A stretch of 64,000 nucleotides of DNA from a virus (IMGVR_UViG_3300050026_000388:1-64000), one strand, 5' to 3'. Counted from the first letter of the stretch, positions 8,484-15,421 are shown. A program made the numbers and translations. The notes: generated from the sequence alone by a model not told the origin.

Positions 8484-8615
8484 ATGCTTCAACCAGAAAC
8501 CTGTGAGAAGTTCGAGGAAGACGAAAACCAATGCGCTACGTGTGAGTGTTACGTACATTGTTGGGGCGAATCGCCATGGACGGAAGCGCAGCGTGAATAC
8601 GACAGGAGTCGGTAA
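8484..8615 (+). CDS. Cys-rich protein, 43 aa
   Basis: Contains CEKF...CATCECYVHCWG, six Cys in about 25 residues, consistent with a small zinc or iron site. The start follows GGGGGAGTAACG. Function unknown. Confidence 0.5.
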   Translation: MLQPETCEKFEEDENQCATCECYVHCWGESPWTEAQREYDRSR

Positions 8616-8617
8616 AG

Positions 8618-8785
8618 ATGATAGAATGCTACAAATGTGAGTGGGCGCGTTTAGAGAAGTATCCGCCAAAAAGGTTCAAGCTGCTCTGCATCCGATATGT
8701 TGATGTAATAGGTATAGACAATCAAATACCGGAATGCTCAGAATACAAAGAACGGGAAATTTACCAGTGGAAAGAAGAGGAATAA
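8618..8785 (+). CDS. Cys-containing protein, 55 aa
   Basis: ECYKCEW at the N-terminus plus C28 and C43 (CIRYV, PECSEYKE) form a plausible zinc knuckle of the kind frequent in tailed viruses. Function unknown. Confidence 0.55.
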   Translation: MIECYKCEWARLEKYPPKRFKLLCIRYVDVIGIDNQIPECSEYKEREIYQWKEEE

Positions 8786-8789
8786 AAAA

Positions 8790-8957
8790 ATGAACGATAA
8801 ATGCTTAGAACGGATTGCTAGCGCATTAGAAATAATTGCAGACAAAATGGAAGCTAAACCGGTTAAGATTATCACGTATGACGCTGGTGATTTATCAAAA
8901 GAGAACTACGATGAAGTTATAGATAAAATGAGAAAAGAACTCCGTTATAGGGGGTGA
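8790..8957 (+). CDS. hypothetical protein, 55 aa
   Basis: N-terminal helix ERIASALEIIADKM, then KIITYDAGDL. Ends at the GGGGTGA that serves as ribosome site of the next gene. Confidence 0.5.
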   Translation: MNDKCLERIASALEIIADKMEAKPVKIITYDAGDLSKENYDEVIDKMRKELRYRG

Positions 8958-8960
8958 AAA

Positions 8961-9191
8961 ATGACTTATACGAACGAAGAACGTGCTGAAATGAAAATAC
9001 TAGTTGAAAAGGTAGTAGACGAAGTTATGATACACATAACGCTTCCACCAAAATATAGCATGCGATTTATTAGAGGTGAAGAATACAGCGGGGTGCCGTT
9101 GATTATTATGTTAGAGCACGATGAGCAAACCTTTACGATGTGTGGTGGGGATTTGTTCGATGAGGAAGATGAGGTGAAAAATGACTTGTAA
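8961..9191 (+). CDS. hypothetical protein, 76 aa
   Basis: GGGGTGAAAAATGAC start cassette. Helix followed by beta strands (YSMRFIRGEEYSGVPLIIMLEHD) and an acidic tail whose last codons are the next gene's start cassette read in another frame. Confidence 0.55.
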   Translation: MTYTNEERAEMKILVEKVVDEVMIHITLPPKYSMRFIRGEEYSGVPLIIMLEHDEQTFTMCGGDLFDEEDEVKNDL

Positions 9192-9324
9192 AAAATTAAA
9201 GAAGTGGGTAGAAGCCGAGTTAAAAATGTTAGAACCGAACACCTGGGTAGGCACAGCACATGAGTATCACGACGGTAGGATTTCAGCATATCGAGACGTG
9301 CTAGAAATGATAGGTGAAAAATGA
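9181..9324 (+). CDS. hypothetical protein, 47 aa
   Basis: Overlaps the previous gene by 11 bp through GAGGTGAAAAATGAC. Helical (CKKLKKWVEAELKML), then HEYHDGRISAYRDVLEMI, a pattern seen in small phage proteins of unknown role. Confidence 0.5.
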   Translation: MTCKKLKKWVEAELKMLEPNTWVGTAHEYHDGRISAYRDVLEMIGEK

Positions 9325-9488
9325 CAACAGAAGTCAAAGAGGATATCCCTACGTTTTGTCCATACCTCAAAGAAGGTAACTGGACGTATGAAAAGTGTGA
9401 AAATGAATTAGAGGGTGGATGTTGGTTCCTAAACTTCACCGATGATTACAAAACAATCTACTGTATGTATGACACAGGTGAAACATGA
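9321..9488 (+). CDS. Cys-containing protein, 55 aa
   Basis: ATGA overlap with the previous gene. FCPYLKEGNW...CENELEGGCWF...YCMYD gives four or five Cys that may bind a metal. Not recognised. Confidence 0.5.
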   Translation: MTTEVKEDIPTFCPYLKEGNWTYEKCENELEGGCWFLNFTDDYKTIYCMYDTGET

Positions 9489-9661
9489 CCTACGATGACG
9501 CATTGAAACATTTAGAGCAATATATCTACACAATGAATGGTGAATATATCAGTGAAGATGCTATTCCTTCAAAAGCTAAACAGCTGTTAGATAGTATATA
9601 TAGTGACTTGGGAATCGATGACATTATCCTAGAGCTTTGGAAAAAGAGGGGTGAAAAATGA
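9485..9661 (+). CDS. hypothetical helical protein, 58 aa
   Basis: ATGA overlap. MTYDDALKHLEQYIY, then KAKQLLDSIYSDLGIDDIILEL: all-helical and acidic. Its last codons supply the next start cassette. Confidence 0.5.
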   Translation: MTYDDALKHLEQYIYTMNGEYISEDAIPSKAKQLLDSIYSDLGIDDIILELWKKRGEK

Positions 9662-9822
9662 CTGAACTTAAAGACGCAACGCTAGATGAGATTAAATTGG
9701 AATTAATAGAACGCTACCGCGCTACCGGCGACGAACGAATTAGTATTTGGCATGGGGACACCGAAGAAGAGAATAGCGTAGAAATTGACCTTCACCCCGA
9801 AAAGTGGGAAGAAGAAAAATGA
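9658..9822 (+). CDS. hypothetical acidic protein, 54 aa
   Basis: ATGA overlap with the upstream gene. MTELKDATLDEIKLELIERY, then beta-type ISIWHGD and EVEIDLHPEKW-like ends. Unknown. Confidence 0.5.
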   Translation: MTELKDATLDEIKLELIERYRATGDERISIWHGDTEEENSVEIDLHPEKWEEEK

Positions 9823-9830
9823 GGTGAAAA

Positions 9831-10067
9831 ATGAAATCTGAGGAAGAGTGGAAAGAAGAAACGGTAGCTAGAATTGAAAATAAGAAGCAATCACCGTTCA
9901 TGGATTTTGTCGATTGTAATGAAGCATGGGATAATAGACATGCTGACGAGGCAGAGGAAGCACTTGATAATTTAATCGGCCTTGTTCGGGGTAGCGAGTC
10001 AGATGCACAAGCGATAGCTGACAATATAAAGGTCTTACGGAAGTTTATTGACAAGAAAAGGAAGTGA
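9831..10067 (+). CDS. hypothetical acidic helical protein, 78 aa
   Basis: GAGGTGAAAAATG start. Charged helices throughout (EEEWKEETVARIENKKQ; EAEEALDNLIGLVRGSES), no Cys. Family not recognised. Confidence 0.55.
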   Translation: MKSEEEWKEETVARIENKKQSPFMDFVDCNEAWDNRHADEAEEALDNLIGLVRGSESDAQAIADNIKVLRKFIDKKRK

Positions 10068-10070
10068 AAA

Positions 10071-10283
10071 ATGACTTTAACCATTTATGATTTAGAACAG
10101 TTTCAACCACTCACGCAATGTGTAACGTGTAAACATTTGTACCCTGTCATAGAGCGCGATATATACGCTCACGGTAGACACGGTTATGCCATCTCTCACG
10201 GGTGTGTACGATGGAATGACATCTTCCGTGACGAATGGCTATCAATCTGGATGGAACCCTGTTGGGATTGGGAAGAAAAGTGA
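10071..10283 (+). CDS. zinc-binding-like protein, 70 aa
   Basis: CVTCKHLYPV...HGCVRWND...EPCWDW. This CxxCKH...C layout is shared with other small proteins here (30540, 37664, 39625), which appear to be small metal-binding viral proteins of unknown role. Confidence 0.55.
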   Translation: MTLTIYDLEQFQPLTQCVTCKHLYPVIERDIYAHGRHGYAISHGCVRWNDIFRDEWLSIWMEPCWDWEEK

Positions 10284-10293
10284 GGGATAAAAA

Positions 10294-10641
10294 ATGAGTT
10301 CAGATGAATGGCGGAAATTTTTGACGGAGAATTTTAAAGACGAAGGTGATGTTGCCTTAAATTTAGAAGAACTTACAGTACAGCAAATTCACGGTTTCTT
10401 AGGCATCGCAGAACGCAGGTTGTTGGCTTATGCAACAGAACAAGGTCATAAGGGAATGATGACGCGCATCGTGATATGGAGGTTAGACAAAATTCGTCGT
10501 CAACTTAAACAAGCACGAAACTCGTTAGGGGCAGTTATAGGTTTTGAAACGTGGCTTACTAACGCTTTAGAAAGTGCAAGAAACGGTGAAACACGGGAAG
10601 ATATTTTAAAGCGGTTAGAAGAAGAAGAAAAAGAGGGGTGA
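10294..10641 (+). CDS. hypothetical helical protein, 115 aa
   Basis: The longest plain protein of this stretch. Predicted all-helical, with LNLEELTVQQIHGFLGIAERRLL and a basic RLDKIRRQLKQARNSL helix, ending in a Glu-rich tail. May bind nucleic acid or protein; not recognised. Confidence 0.55.
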   Translation: MSSDEWRKFLTENFKDEGDVALNLEELTVQQIHGFLGIAERRLLAYATEQGHKGMMTRIVIWRLDKIRRQLKQARNSLGAVIGFETWLTNALESARNGETREDILKRLEEEEKEG

Positions 10642-10644
10642 AAA

Positions 10645-10692
10645 ATGACTTACATGATACAAAATCTATCTAATAACTCTTACTGTTTTTAA
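10645..10692 (+). CDS. 15-aa mini-ORF behind a full start cassette
   Basis: GAGGGGTGAAAAATGACT is followed by only 15 codons and TAA. A short stretch with a TATA-like ATATATAGG follows before the next gene. Probably the remnant of a lost small gene, or a leader peptide. Confidence 0.35.
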   Translation: MTYMIQNLSNNSYCF

Positions 10693-10763
10693 TTAAATAC
10701 GTTGTTTAAAAGTAAACATATATATAGGATAAGTGCGTATATGGGTGTAGAGGTGTTTGAAAA

Positions 10764-10901
10764 ATGACGTATGATGATTGGATTACTCCTGAGATGACTC
10801 CATTCGACAAACTCTTTATCGAATCATGTTTTATCGGCATGGCGATAGGCGCAACCTTCTTATTAGCGGTTGTCTTACAGTGGATTTGGAATCTGTTGTA
10901 A
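10764..10901 (+). CDS. single-span membrane protein, 45 aa
   Basis: GAGGTGTTTGAAAAATGAC start, a cassette variant. N-terminal MTYDDWITPEMTP, then one span (IGMAIGATFLLAVVLQWIW). Function unknown. Confidence 0.55.
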   Translation: MTYDDWITPEMTPFDKLFIESCFIGMAIGATFLLAVVLQWIWNLL

Positions 10902-10922
10902 AGAAGAAAAGTGAGGTGAAAA

Positions 10923-11129
10923 ATGACTAAACTTGAGAATATAAAAGCTGCAATAGCTGAAGGAAACCCAGTTGTCGCCACGTTAGAAGGCAAGGCATCA
11001 ACTATAATTGGATACGACGATGAAAAGCAAAGCTTTTGGGCCGCGCCTTGTGGTGGTCCCAGGACGTGGATTCCGTATTCAGCATTAGAAGAAGAAAAAA
11101 GAGGGGTGAAAAATGACTTTAATTTGTGA
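10923..11129 (+). CDS. hypothetical protein, 68 aa
   Basis: IKAAIAEGNPVVATLEG, then STIIGYDDEKQSFWAAPCGGPRTWIPYSALEEE. It looks like a small beta-barrel fold (SH3-like or KTSC-like), not assignable. Its end overlaps the next start cassette. Confidence 0.5.
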   Translation: MTKLENIKAAIAEGNPVVATLEGKASTIIGYDDEKQSFWAAPCGGPRTWIPYSALEEEKRGVKNDFNL

Positions 11130-11235
11130 GGGATGTGGGGAAAGAGTTGAACTAACACAGTGTTGTTTCTCAATTAGTAGTCGCGTATGGCATATCAAAT
11201 GTTTTACTTGGTATTTGAGTAGAGAAGAAAAATGA
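11113..11235 (+). CDS. zinc-finger-like protein, 40 aa
   Basis: CEGCGERVELTQCCFSI...WHIKCFTWYL: the spacing and the WH..C element resemble half of a LIM or PHD-type zinc finger. Starts inside the previous gene's end. Confidence 0.5.
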   Translation: MTLICEGCGERVELTQCCFSISSRVWHIKCFTWYLSREEK

Positions 11236-11245
11236 GGGGTGAAAA

Positions 11246-11398
11246 ATGACCGTCCCTATTTTATTTCAATGTGATGTTCCAGATTGTGAGATAAGAGCAA
11301 CGCATAGATACTCCAATGGGTTTCGTTTTTGTGATGAACACTCTAAATGGTGGGATTCTTACGTGAAAAAAGAGTTGGCGAAATTCGAAGAGGGGTGA
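11246..11398 (+). CDS. zinc-finger-like protein, 50 aa
   Basis: FQCDVPDCEIRATHRYSNGFRFCDEHSKWW: a CxxxxC...CxxH treble-clef-like pattern frequent in small phage proteins. Function unknown. Confidence 0.55.
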   Translation: MTVPILFQCDVPDCEIRATHRYSNGFRFCDEHSKWWDSYVKKELAKFEEG

Positions 11399-11401
11399 AA
11401 A

Positions 11402-11545
11402 ATGGAAGTAGAATCTAAGATACCATTAAGTCCGGATGAGAGACGGCTATTCCGCGTTTTGTCTTTATCGCTTAAAGGGATGAATCAAGAACTTGAAAAG
11501 GAAGGGTGGACTATGGAAGTGGTGGTTAGGAGGTTTGAAAAATGA
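11402..11545 (+). CDS. hypothetical protein, 47 aa
   Basis: PLSPDERRLFRVLSLSLKGMNQELEKEGW: two helices and a short strand, similar in outline to a wing-less HTH, but too short to assign. Confidence 0.45.
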   Translation: MEVESKIPLSPDERRLFRVLSLSLKGMNQELEKEGWTMEVVVRRFEK

Positions 11546-11685
11546 CACCAGAAGATAAAGAGGCATTAAAAACGCTTGAGGATATGTATCATAACTGTCG
11601 ACCATATGGGTCAGACATCTACGACGAGTGTTATCACAAACTTCGAGAGTATATACTCAGCCGAAAGAAGAAAAATGATGAGTAA
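11542..11685 (+). CDS. hypothetical protein, 47 aa
   Basis: ATGA overlap with the preceding gene. Helical and charged (DKEALKTLEDMYHNC; YHKLREYILSRKKK). Unknown. Confidence 0.45.
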   Translation: MTPEDKEALKTLEDMYHNCRPYGSDIYDECYHKLREYILSRKKKNDE

Positions 11686-12061
11686 CAAAGAGATTCTACA
11701 ATTTACTAAAGTAAAGCGCAAGTATTACGAAGAAGAACAGAGTAAGCCAGATGACAACTACGATGAATGTGGTTGTGGGGGTTGTCGTGAGGATGCATAT
11801 ATAGATGCGTACGACGAACTTATAGAATTTATTATTAATCCCTCTGTAACTCAAAAAGCAATCAGAGAACTTCAAGAACAAGCAGACAGAAAAAACAGAG
11901 AATGGGTAAGCATCTTTAACCCGTATAACGATGAGCGCGGGTATAAGTTACCACCAGTTAAGGAAATGGACCTTCCTCAATGTGAACTCGAAGCGATGGG
12001 GCTGCCAAATCCATTTCAGAATAAATTATATTATATCATGAAGTGGCTTAACGAGCCTTGA
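11675..12061 (+). CDS. hypothetical protein with Cys cluster, 128 aa
   Basis: Start placed at the ATGATG of 11675 within the end of the previous gene; the frame is open further upstream, but without a ribosome site. ECGCGGCRED near residue 34 is a tight Cys cluster, followed by DAYIDAYDELIEFI and a Pro-rich C-terminal segment (PPVKEMDLPQCELEAMGLPNPF). Unknown. Confidence 0.5.
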   Translation: MMSNKEILQFTKVKRKYYEEEQSKPDDNYDECGCGGCREDAYIDAYDELIEFIINPSVTQKAIRELQEQADRKNREWVSIFNPYNDERGYKLPPVKEMDLPQCELEAMGLPNPFQNKLYYIMKWLNEP

Positions 12062-12069
12062 GGTGAAAA

Positions 12070-12339
12070 ATGACTATTGAAGAAAGAATCATAGTGCTAC
12101 GCGAGGTTTATCACGTCTTTGAGTGGGCACTTGAAAAACACGCAGACTCAGACCCGTACGCTAGTGATGCCGACTACGTTTTACAAAAAGCGTTTATTAA
12201 ACTCTGCGAGTGTGAAAGTGTACCAATAGACATGATGATTCGGGAATTAGGTTTAACGTACGATAAATACGGTCATTTATCTGGTTGGATGTCTAAAGAT
12301 TGGATGAAAGAGAAAATGAGGGGGAATAATGAATCCTGA
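12070..12339 (+). CDS. hypothetical helical protein, 89 aa
   Basis: GAGGTGAAAAATGAC start. Helix-rich; IDMMIRELGLTYDKYGHLSGWM could be part of an HTH. Unknown. Confidence 0.5.
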   Translation: MTIEERIIVLREVYHVFEWALEKHADSDPYASDADYVLQKAFIKLCECESVPIDMMIRELGLTYDKYGHLSGWMSKDWMKEKMRGNNES

Positions 12340-12448
12340 TGCGGTAGAGCAAGAATTGTTTGGTCACATAATCACATTATTTAGGGACACCGTTACAAAA
12401 CTCTGTGAATTGGAAGGGCGAATCAAAGAGTTAGAGGGTGAAAAATGA
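12329..12448 (+). CDS. short coiled-coil protein, 39 aa
   Basis: AGGGGGAATAATG start inside the end of the previous gene. Heptad-like LFGHIITLFRDTVTKLCELEGRIKEL-type pattern, likely a small oligomer. Overlaps the next start. Confidence 0.45.
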   Translation: MNPDAVEQELFGHIITLFRDTVTKLCELEGRIKELEGEK

Positions 12449-12726
12449 AACAGAAGCTTGAAATTGTATGTGAAAAAGGTGAGTATGATGTTGGCGACAT
12501 CTTAGAGTTTCAAGAACAAAATTCCTTTGAAGGGTATCATGGGTTTATCGCAAAAGTGCGAGTTGTTGACATTGATGTGCTTGAAGTTCTTGGAGCACAC
12601 GCGCCGCACCCGTTAATCTCAGCAGGTGGCGTGATTATTTGGGTTGCGAAGAACCAACCCCTACTCGATGAGGGCCGCCGTGTTAAACAAGGATGTAGTT
12701 TTGAGCTTATTGTTGAAGAGTGGTAA
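12445..12726 (+). CDS. small beta-rich protein, paralogue of 48092
   Basis: 93 aa. The pattern YDVGDILEFQE, AKVRVVDIDVLEVL, SAGGVIIWV matches DLGDILEYHE, ALVRVTDWDTLVIV, SAGGIRMVV in the protein at 48092-48349. Both look like small beta-barrels. Two diverged copies 36 kb apart in similar small-gene operons point to duplication. Function unknown. Confidence 0.55.
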   Translation: MKQKLEIVCEKGEYDVGDILEFQEQNSFEGYHGFIAKVRVVDIDVLEVLGAHAPHPLISAGGVIIWVAKNQPLLDEGRRVKQGCSFELIVEEW

Positions 12727-12729
12727 AAA

Positions 12730-12855
12730 ATGACCTGGTATCTGCAAACCAAACATTTCACTATGATGTATAGGAAAAGACATTGGTTTGGGTGGCATAA
12801 AACCGCTTATTATGGTCATCTTTTTAAAACATTTAAGAGAGAAAAAGAAAAATGA
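12730..12855 (+). CDS. basic aromatic protein, 41 aa
   Basis: Rich in Lys, His, Trp and Tyr (YRKRHWFGWHKTAYYGHLF). Composition is unusual, but the start (GGTAAAAAATGAC) and ATGA coupling to the next gene support it. Confidence 0.45.
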   Translation: MTWYLQTKHFTMMYRKRHWFGWHKTAYYGHLFKTFKREKEK

Positions 12856-13004
12856 CTCCTAAAGAAATAGTTAGATGGCTTAACCAGTATAATAGAGAAA
12901 TTGCGGAATGGGAACCGGTGCGTTTATCGGCAGTAATAAGCGAATTTATAGAAGAGTTTTGCGAACAAGAAGAAAACGATGACAACCATACGCCTACAAG
13001 ATGA
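12852..13004 (+). CDS. hypothetical protein, 50 aa
   Basis: ATGA overlap. MTPKEIVRWLNQYNREIAEWEP, then AVISEFIEEFCEQEEN. Helical, acidic. Overlaps the next gene by 26 bp. Confidence 0.45.
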   Translation: MTPKEIVRWLNQYNREIAEWEPVRLSAVISEFIEEFCEQEENDDNHTPTR

Positions 13005-13146
13005 AACCGCCCACAACCTTAAGGCCCTCGGCCTGCGCGGTGACAGCTACGATAAGACAATAGCGATGCTTATTGACAGCTTCAAGAAGTGTGACCCACG
13101 ATATAAAGCGATTGAAGAGTTGAGGGTTGCGCTGGAAGGACAGTGA
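12979..13146 (+). CDS. ribbon-helix-helix / VapB-like protein, 55 aa
   Basis: TTIRLQDETAHNLKALGLRGDSYDKTIAMLIDSF is a strand-helix-helix that aligns with the proteins at 7923 and 15442 (T.I...T...L...G....YD..I..LI). Probably a DNA-binding RHH dimer; an antitoxin-like role without a toxin is the alternative. Confidence 0.65.
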   Translation: MTTIRLQDETAHNLKALGLRGDSYDKTIAMLIDSFKKCDPRYKAIEELRVALEGQ

Positions 13147-13156
13147 GGGGTGAAAA

Positions 13157-13339
13157 ATGACTGAAGAATGTATCGGCTGTGGAGCGACAGAAAGTCGCCA
13201 GTGGTATTTATTGAACATGCACGATATAACCTTGGATTACTGCTGCGCTACGTGTTGGGAAAAGATGTGGGATGATGCTTTTAAAGATATTGATGAACAC
13301 AATGCGTGGGTCGATACGATTGAAAAAGAAGGAAAGTGA
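13157..13339 (+). CDS. zinc-ribbon-like protein, 60 aa
   Basis: CIGCGATESRQWYLL...YCCATCWEKMW gives two CxxC pairs typical of a zinc ribbon. Last gene of the operon; stop followed by about 430 bp of non-coding DNA. Confidence 0.55.
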   Translation: MTEECIGCGATESRQWYLLNMHDITLDYCCATCWEKMWDDAFKDIDEHNAWVDTIEKEGK

Positions 13340-13474
13340 TGAAAAAGACGGCACCAAAAAAATAAAGAATGGAACACATCAAGAAGGTGCCGCTTTCGGT
13401 CTTTCCGTATATCGGGAAGAGACGCTACTAATACTGAGTTGCAATTATTCTTAAGTGTTTCGTAAGTAGAGCGA

Positions 13475-13485
13475 GGCCGAAGGCC
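13475..13485. repeat. GGCC-GAA-GGCC hairpin
   Basis: Perfect 4-bp GC stem with GAA loop, 6 bp before dyad copy 2. The same hairpin recurs at 33733-33743, again just before a dyad. Confidence 0.5.
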
Positions 13486-13491
13486 GAGCGG

Positions 13492-13505
13492 TTGACCAGT
13501 GTCTT
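13492..13505 (+). promoter_or_regulatory. dyad operator copy 2
   Basis: TTGACCAGTGTCTT: 5-4-5 dyad related to TTRACCAGTGTYAA, right half degenerate, leading into a T run. Confidence 0.5.
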
Positions 13506-13741
13506 TTTTTATTTTATAATAAGAATAATATTATTCCTATGTGTATCCTATGTATTTTTAGAAATTGTAGAAGAGCTTTTGCGGCTAATAATGAAGTTTA
13601 AAGTTATTATTTAGTTGTAGTCGTATGTATTGAAAGGTTAAATAGCTTTTGGTGGGGTGATGTACACTAATGTACATTTTTATACGCTAGTCATTAGATA
13701 CCTATACCTTCGCTGAAAATAGATAGGAAGACACATAGGAA

Positions 13742-13749
13742 AATATATA
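13742..13749 (+). promoter_or_regulatory. TATA box before HNH gene
   Basis: AATATATAG about 27-32 bp before the ATG at 13774, with no Shine-Dalgarno between; this spacing implies a leaderless transcript. Confidence 0.5.
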
Positions 13750-13773
13750 GCTAATCATGACATAGTAATAATC

Positions 13774-14241
13774 ATGAAATTAGATGACATGCTGGGGTGG
13801 CGTGCCAACCCCACAGAGATTTATGAGCGACTTTTAACACATATAGTAGTAATGAATCACGGCGAGCACCATTGGATATGGCAGCATACTCACAACGATG
13901 ATGGCCAGTTTTACTTAACCGCTAAAGAAGTAGCGCCGTTGCCGCGGCAGGTTCATCCGAAAGGTAAGAACGTTTCAGCGCGGAGGTTAATGTACCTATT
14001 GTTTTATAACATAATTCCAGATGACGCAAAAATAAAAACACTCTGTAACGTAAAAGCGTGTCTGAATCCAGAGCATCTTACAATCAGCGGCCAAGAAGAA
14101 TGGGAGCAGGAAAGATTAGAAAAGATACAGGCAGAAGGTATTGGACTAGGTGGTGAGGCGGCGCGCGAGATTCATAACATTTTAACCGCACAGCCGTTGA
14201 TATATAAAGGAACATTCAGCGTTACAGGGGCTAAGAGGTAA
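13774..14241 (+). CDS. HNH-type endonuclease (HNH_3-like)
   Basis: 155 aa. The segment from residue 60 has the layout of phage HNH_3 enzymes: ARRLMYLLFYNIIPDD, then LCNVKACLNPEHLTI with the C..xxCxNPxHL signature that ends the beta-beta-alpha metal finger. The usual first His (normally HR..Y) is replaced by ARRL, so catalysis may be reduced. A C-terminal extension is charged. Free-standing, leaderless, start of a small nuclease cluster. Confidence 0.7.
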   Translation: MKLDDMLGWRANPTEIYERLLTHIVVMNHGEHHWIWQHTHNDDGQFYLTAKEVAPLPRQVHPKGKNVSARRLMYLLFYNIIPDDAKIKTLCNVKACLNPEHLTISGQEEWEQERLEKIQAEGIGLGGEAAREIHNILTAQPLIYKGTFSVTGAKR

Positions 14242-14245
14242 AACG

Positions 14246-14599
14246 ATGTATGATGAAATAGTTCGTAAAATTTATGATGAAGTTAGCGAGCAAGGAACGT
14301 ACATCATAGCTGAAGATTGTGGGGGGTATGTAAAAGTTGGAAAAACAGGAGAGATTGGTCAGCGGATTAAAGAACTACAGGTAGGGAACCCCCGACATTT
14401 ATATGTGATTTTTTGGATTCCACATACAGATATAGAAAAAGAATTAGAAGTTATCTTTAAACCATTGTATGTTAAAGGGTCATGGTATCATCACGACCCA
14501 GAAATCGACGAGTTTATACGTGAGTTTGAAGCTGAGGTTGAGAATGTGGGACAGATAAAAGAGCGGCCAAACCTGCCGATAATTGTAGCTAGGCGGTAA
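14246..14599 (+). CDS. GIY-YIG-like (T5orf172/MUG113) nuclease
   Basis: 117 aa. YIIAEDCGGYVKVGKTGEIGQRIKELQ is the GIY-YIG strand pair and loop of the T5orf172 group; a later E (DIEKELEVIFKPLY) and W-H (GSWYHH) match the core helix and final Asn region. These domains cut DNA as homing or restriction nucleases. RBS GGTAAAACG; 4 bp after the HNH gene. Confidence 0.75.
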   Translation: MYDEIVRKIYDEVSEQGTYIIAEDCGGYVKVGKTGEIGQRIKELQVGNPRHLYVIFWIPHTDIEKELEVIFKPLYVKGSWYHHDPEIDEFIREFEAEVENVGQIKERPNLPIIVARR

Positions 14600-14600
14600 G

Positions 14601-14729
14601 ATGTCGCCATGTGAAATCTGCGAAAGCTATGAAGAATCTGGCGGCCTCGTCACCTGCACCCAACCCCCAGGCACTACGGTCCTCTTTGACAACCGCGACT
14701 GTCCCCAGTATGTCAAAAAGATACAATAA
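14601..14729 (+). CDS. Cys-containing protein, 42 aa
   Basis: PCEICESYEES...VTCTQPPGTTVLFDNRDCPQY: CxxC, C, C layout of a small metal-binding viral protein. Overlaps the GIY-YIG stop region by AAGATG. Confidence 0.5.
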   Translation: MSPCEICESYEESGGLVTCTQPPGTTVLFDNRDCPQYVKKIQ

Positions 14730-14792
14730 CTATATATAATAAGAAGAATATATATATTAACTCCGCGCATCTATATATCTTGGAGGTGAACT

Positions 14793-14936
14793 ATTATTGT
14801 TGGCACTACTCAGTCTGCTATTATGGATGTGGAACAAAAGAGTTCCAATAAAAAAGTAGCCAAAAAATCTAAAACTAAAAAACTGCGTTCGATTGTTTTA
14901 CCGAACGAAAGCTACAAGTGGGACTTTATTCTTTAG
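14793..14936 (+). CDS. possible 47-aa basic protein with AUU start
   Basis: GGAGGTG is followed, at the normal 4-nt distance, by ATT 14793 in a frame open to TAG 14934-14936. An internal ATG (14823) would give 37 aa. The product is Lys-rich (KKVAKKSKTKKLRSIVL) and ends SYKWDFIL. Several TATA-like boxes precede it. It overlaps the converging gene by 11 bp. A TTG-initiated 20-aa membrane peptide in another frame is the alternative. Confidence 0.35.
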   Translation: MIVGTTQSAIMDVEQKSSNKKVAKKSKTKKLRSIVLPNESYKWDFIL

Positions 14937-15324
14937 CCGCTTTCTCTTTTTCTTTACTCTTCCGCTCGAGCGTGCGCCTTAAGTCCAGCATATCATAAAA
15001 AAGCAACCGCCTCATATACACGTCCTCAAGCATTTCCTGCTGCAGCTTTTCGTCTTGTATCTTTGTAGCGAATGCTTCAGCGTTTTGGATATCCTCAAGC
15101 ACGTGCTCAAGAACGGCGAGTTGATGTGAGTCGTGAACGGGGTATTCTATCGGGTCCCAACGGTCAGGGATAAATACTCGACCAATTCTCTCAAGAGCGT
15201 CGTCTATACGCCTTAGCTTCATCACACAACGCATATGCGCTATGCGGTCGTGCGCGTCAAAAATCACGACGCTATCAAAGCCTCTATCGGTAGGTAAAAT
15301 CATAATCGTGGTAATCAATTGCAT
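14926..15324 (-). CDS. hypothetical helical protein, 132 aa
   Basis: Start at ATG 15324 rather than TTG 15336, because a TATA box on this strand lies 17-24 bp upstream, giving a leaderless mRNA. Beta-rich N-terminus (LITTIMILPTDRGFDSVVIFD), then long charged helices to a KEKEKAAKE tail. Divergent from the RHH/nuclease pair. Not recognised. Confidence 0.6.
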   Translation of the reverse strand: MQLITTIMILPTDRGFDSVVIFDAHDRIAHMRCVMKLRRIDDALERIGRVFIPDRWDPIEYPVHDSHQLAVLEHVLEDIQNAEAFATKIQDEKLQQEMLEDVYMRRLLFYDMLDLRRTLERKSKEKEKAAKE

Positions 15325-15340
15325 AGTGCGTTGCAATTAG

Positions 15341-15348
15341 TTATATAT
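15341..15348 (-). promoter_or_regulatory. TATA box, minus-strand gene
   Basis: ACATATATAAC on the minus strand, at leaderless distance from ATG 15324. Forms a divergent promoter region with the box at 15411. Confidence 0.5.
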
Positions 15349-15382
15349 GTTTTGATTTAACACGGTTTTGAAACCCCCTAAA

Positions 15383-15396
15383 AAACCACTGGTTAA
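15383..15396 (-). promoter_or_regulatory. dyad operator copy 3
   Basis: On the minus strand TTAACCAGTGGTTT. Lies midway between two divergent TATA boxes, where one repressor could control both genes. Confidence 0.55.
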
Positions 15397-15410
15397 TTTC
15401 AAAACGTAAT

Positions 15411-15421
15411 ATATTTATAAT
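15411..15421 (+). promoter_or_regulatory. TATA box of RHH/nuclease pair
   Basis: ATATTTATAAT, 21-31 bp before ATG 15442 with no ribosome site between: leaderless initiation is likely. Confidence 0.55.

Larger units (their letters stand above)
13340..13773. other. 434-bp intergenic region
   Basis: No credible gene. It holds an 11-bp GAA-triloop hairpin (13475-13485), dyad copy 2 right after it, a T run (13503-13511), an AT-rich stretch and a promoter before the next gene. AAGACGGCACC at 13344 and GGTGCCGCTTTC at 13385 form a long-range inverted pair. Confidence 0.6.

Noticed and set aside
13340-13773. CRISPR-like or tRNA content in the large gap
   Set aside because: No regularly spaced repeats and no cloverleaf were found; the gap holds a hairpin, a dyad and promoters only.
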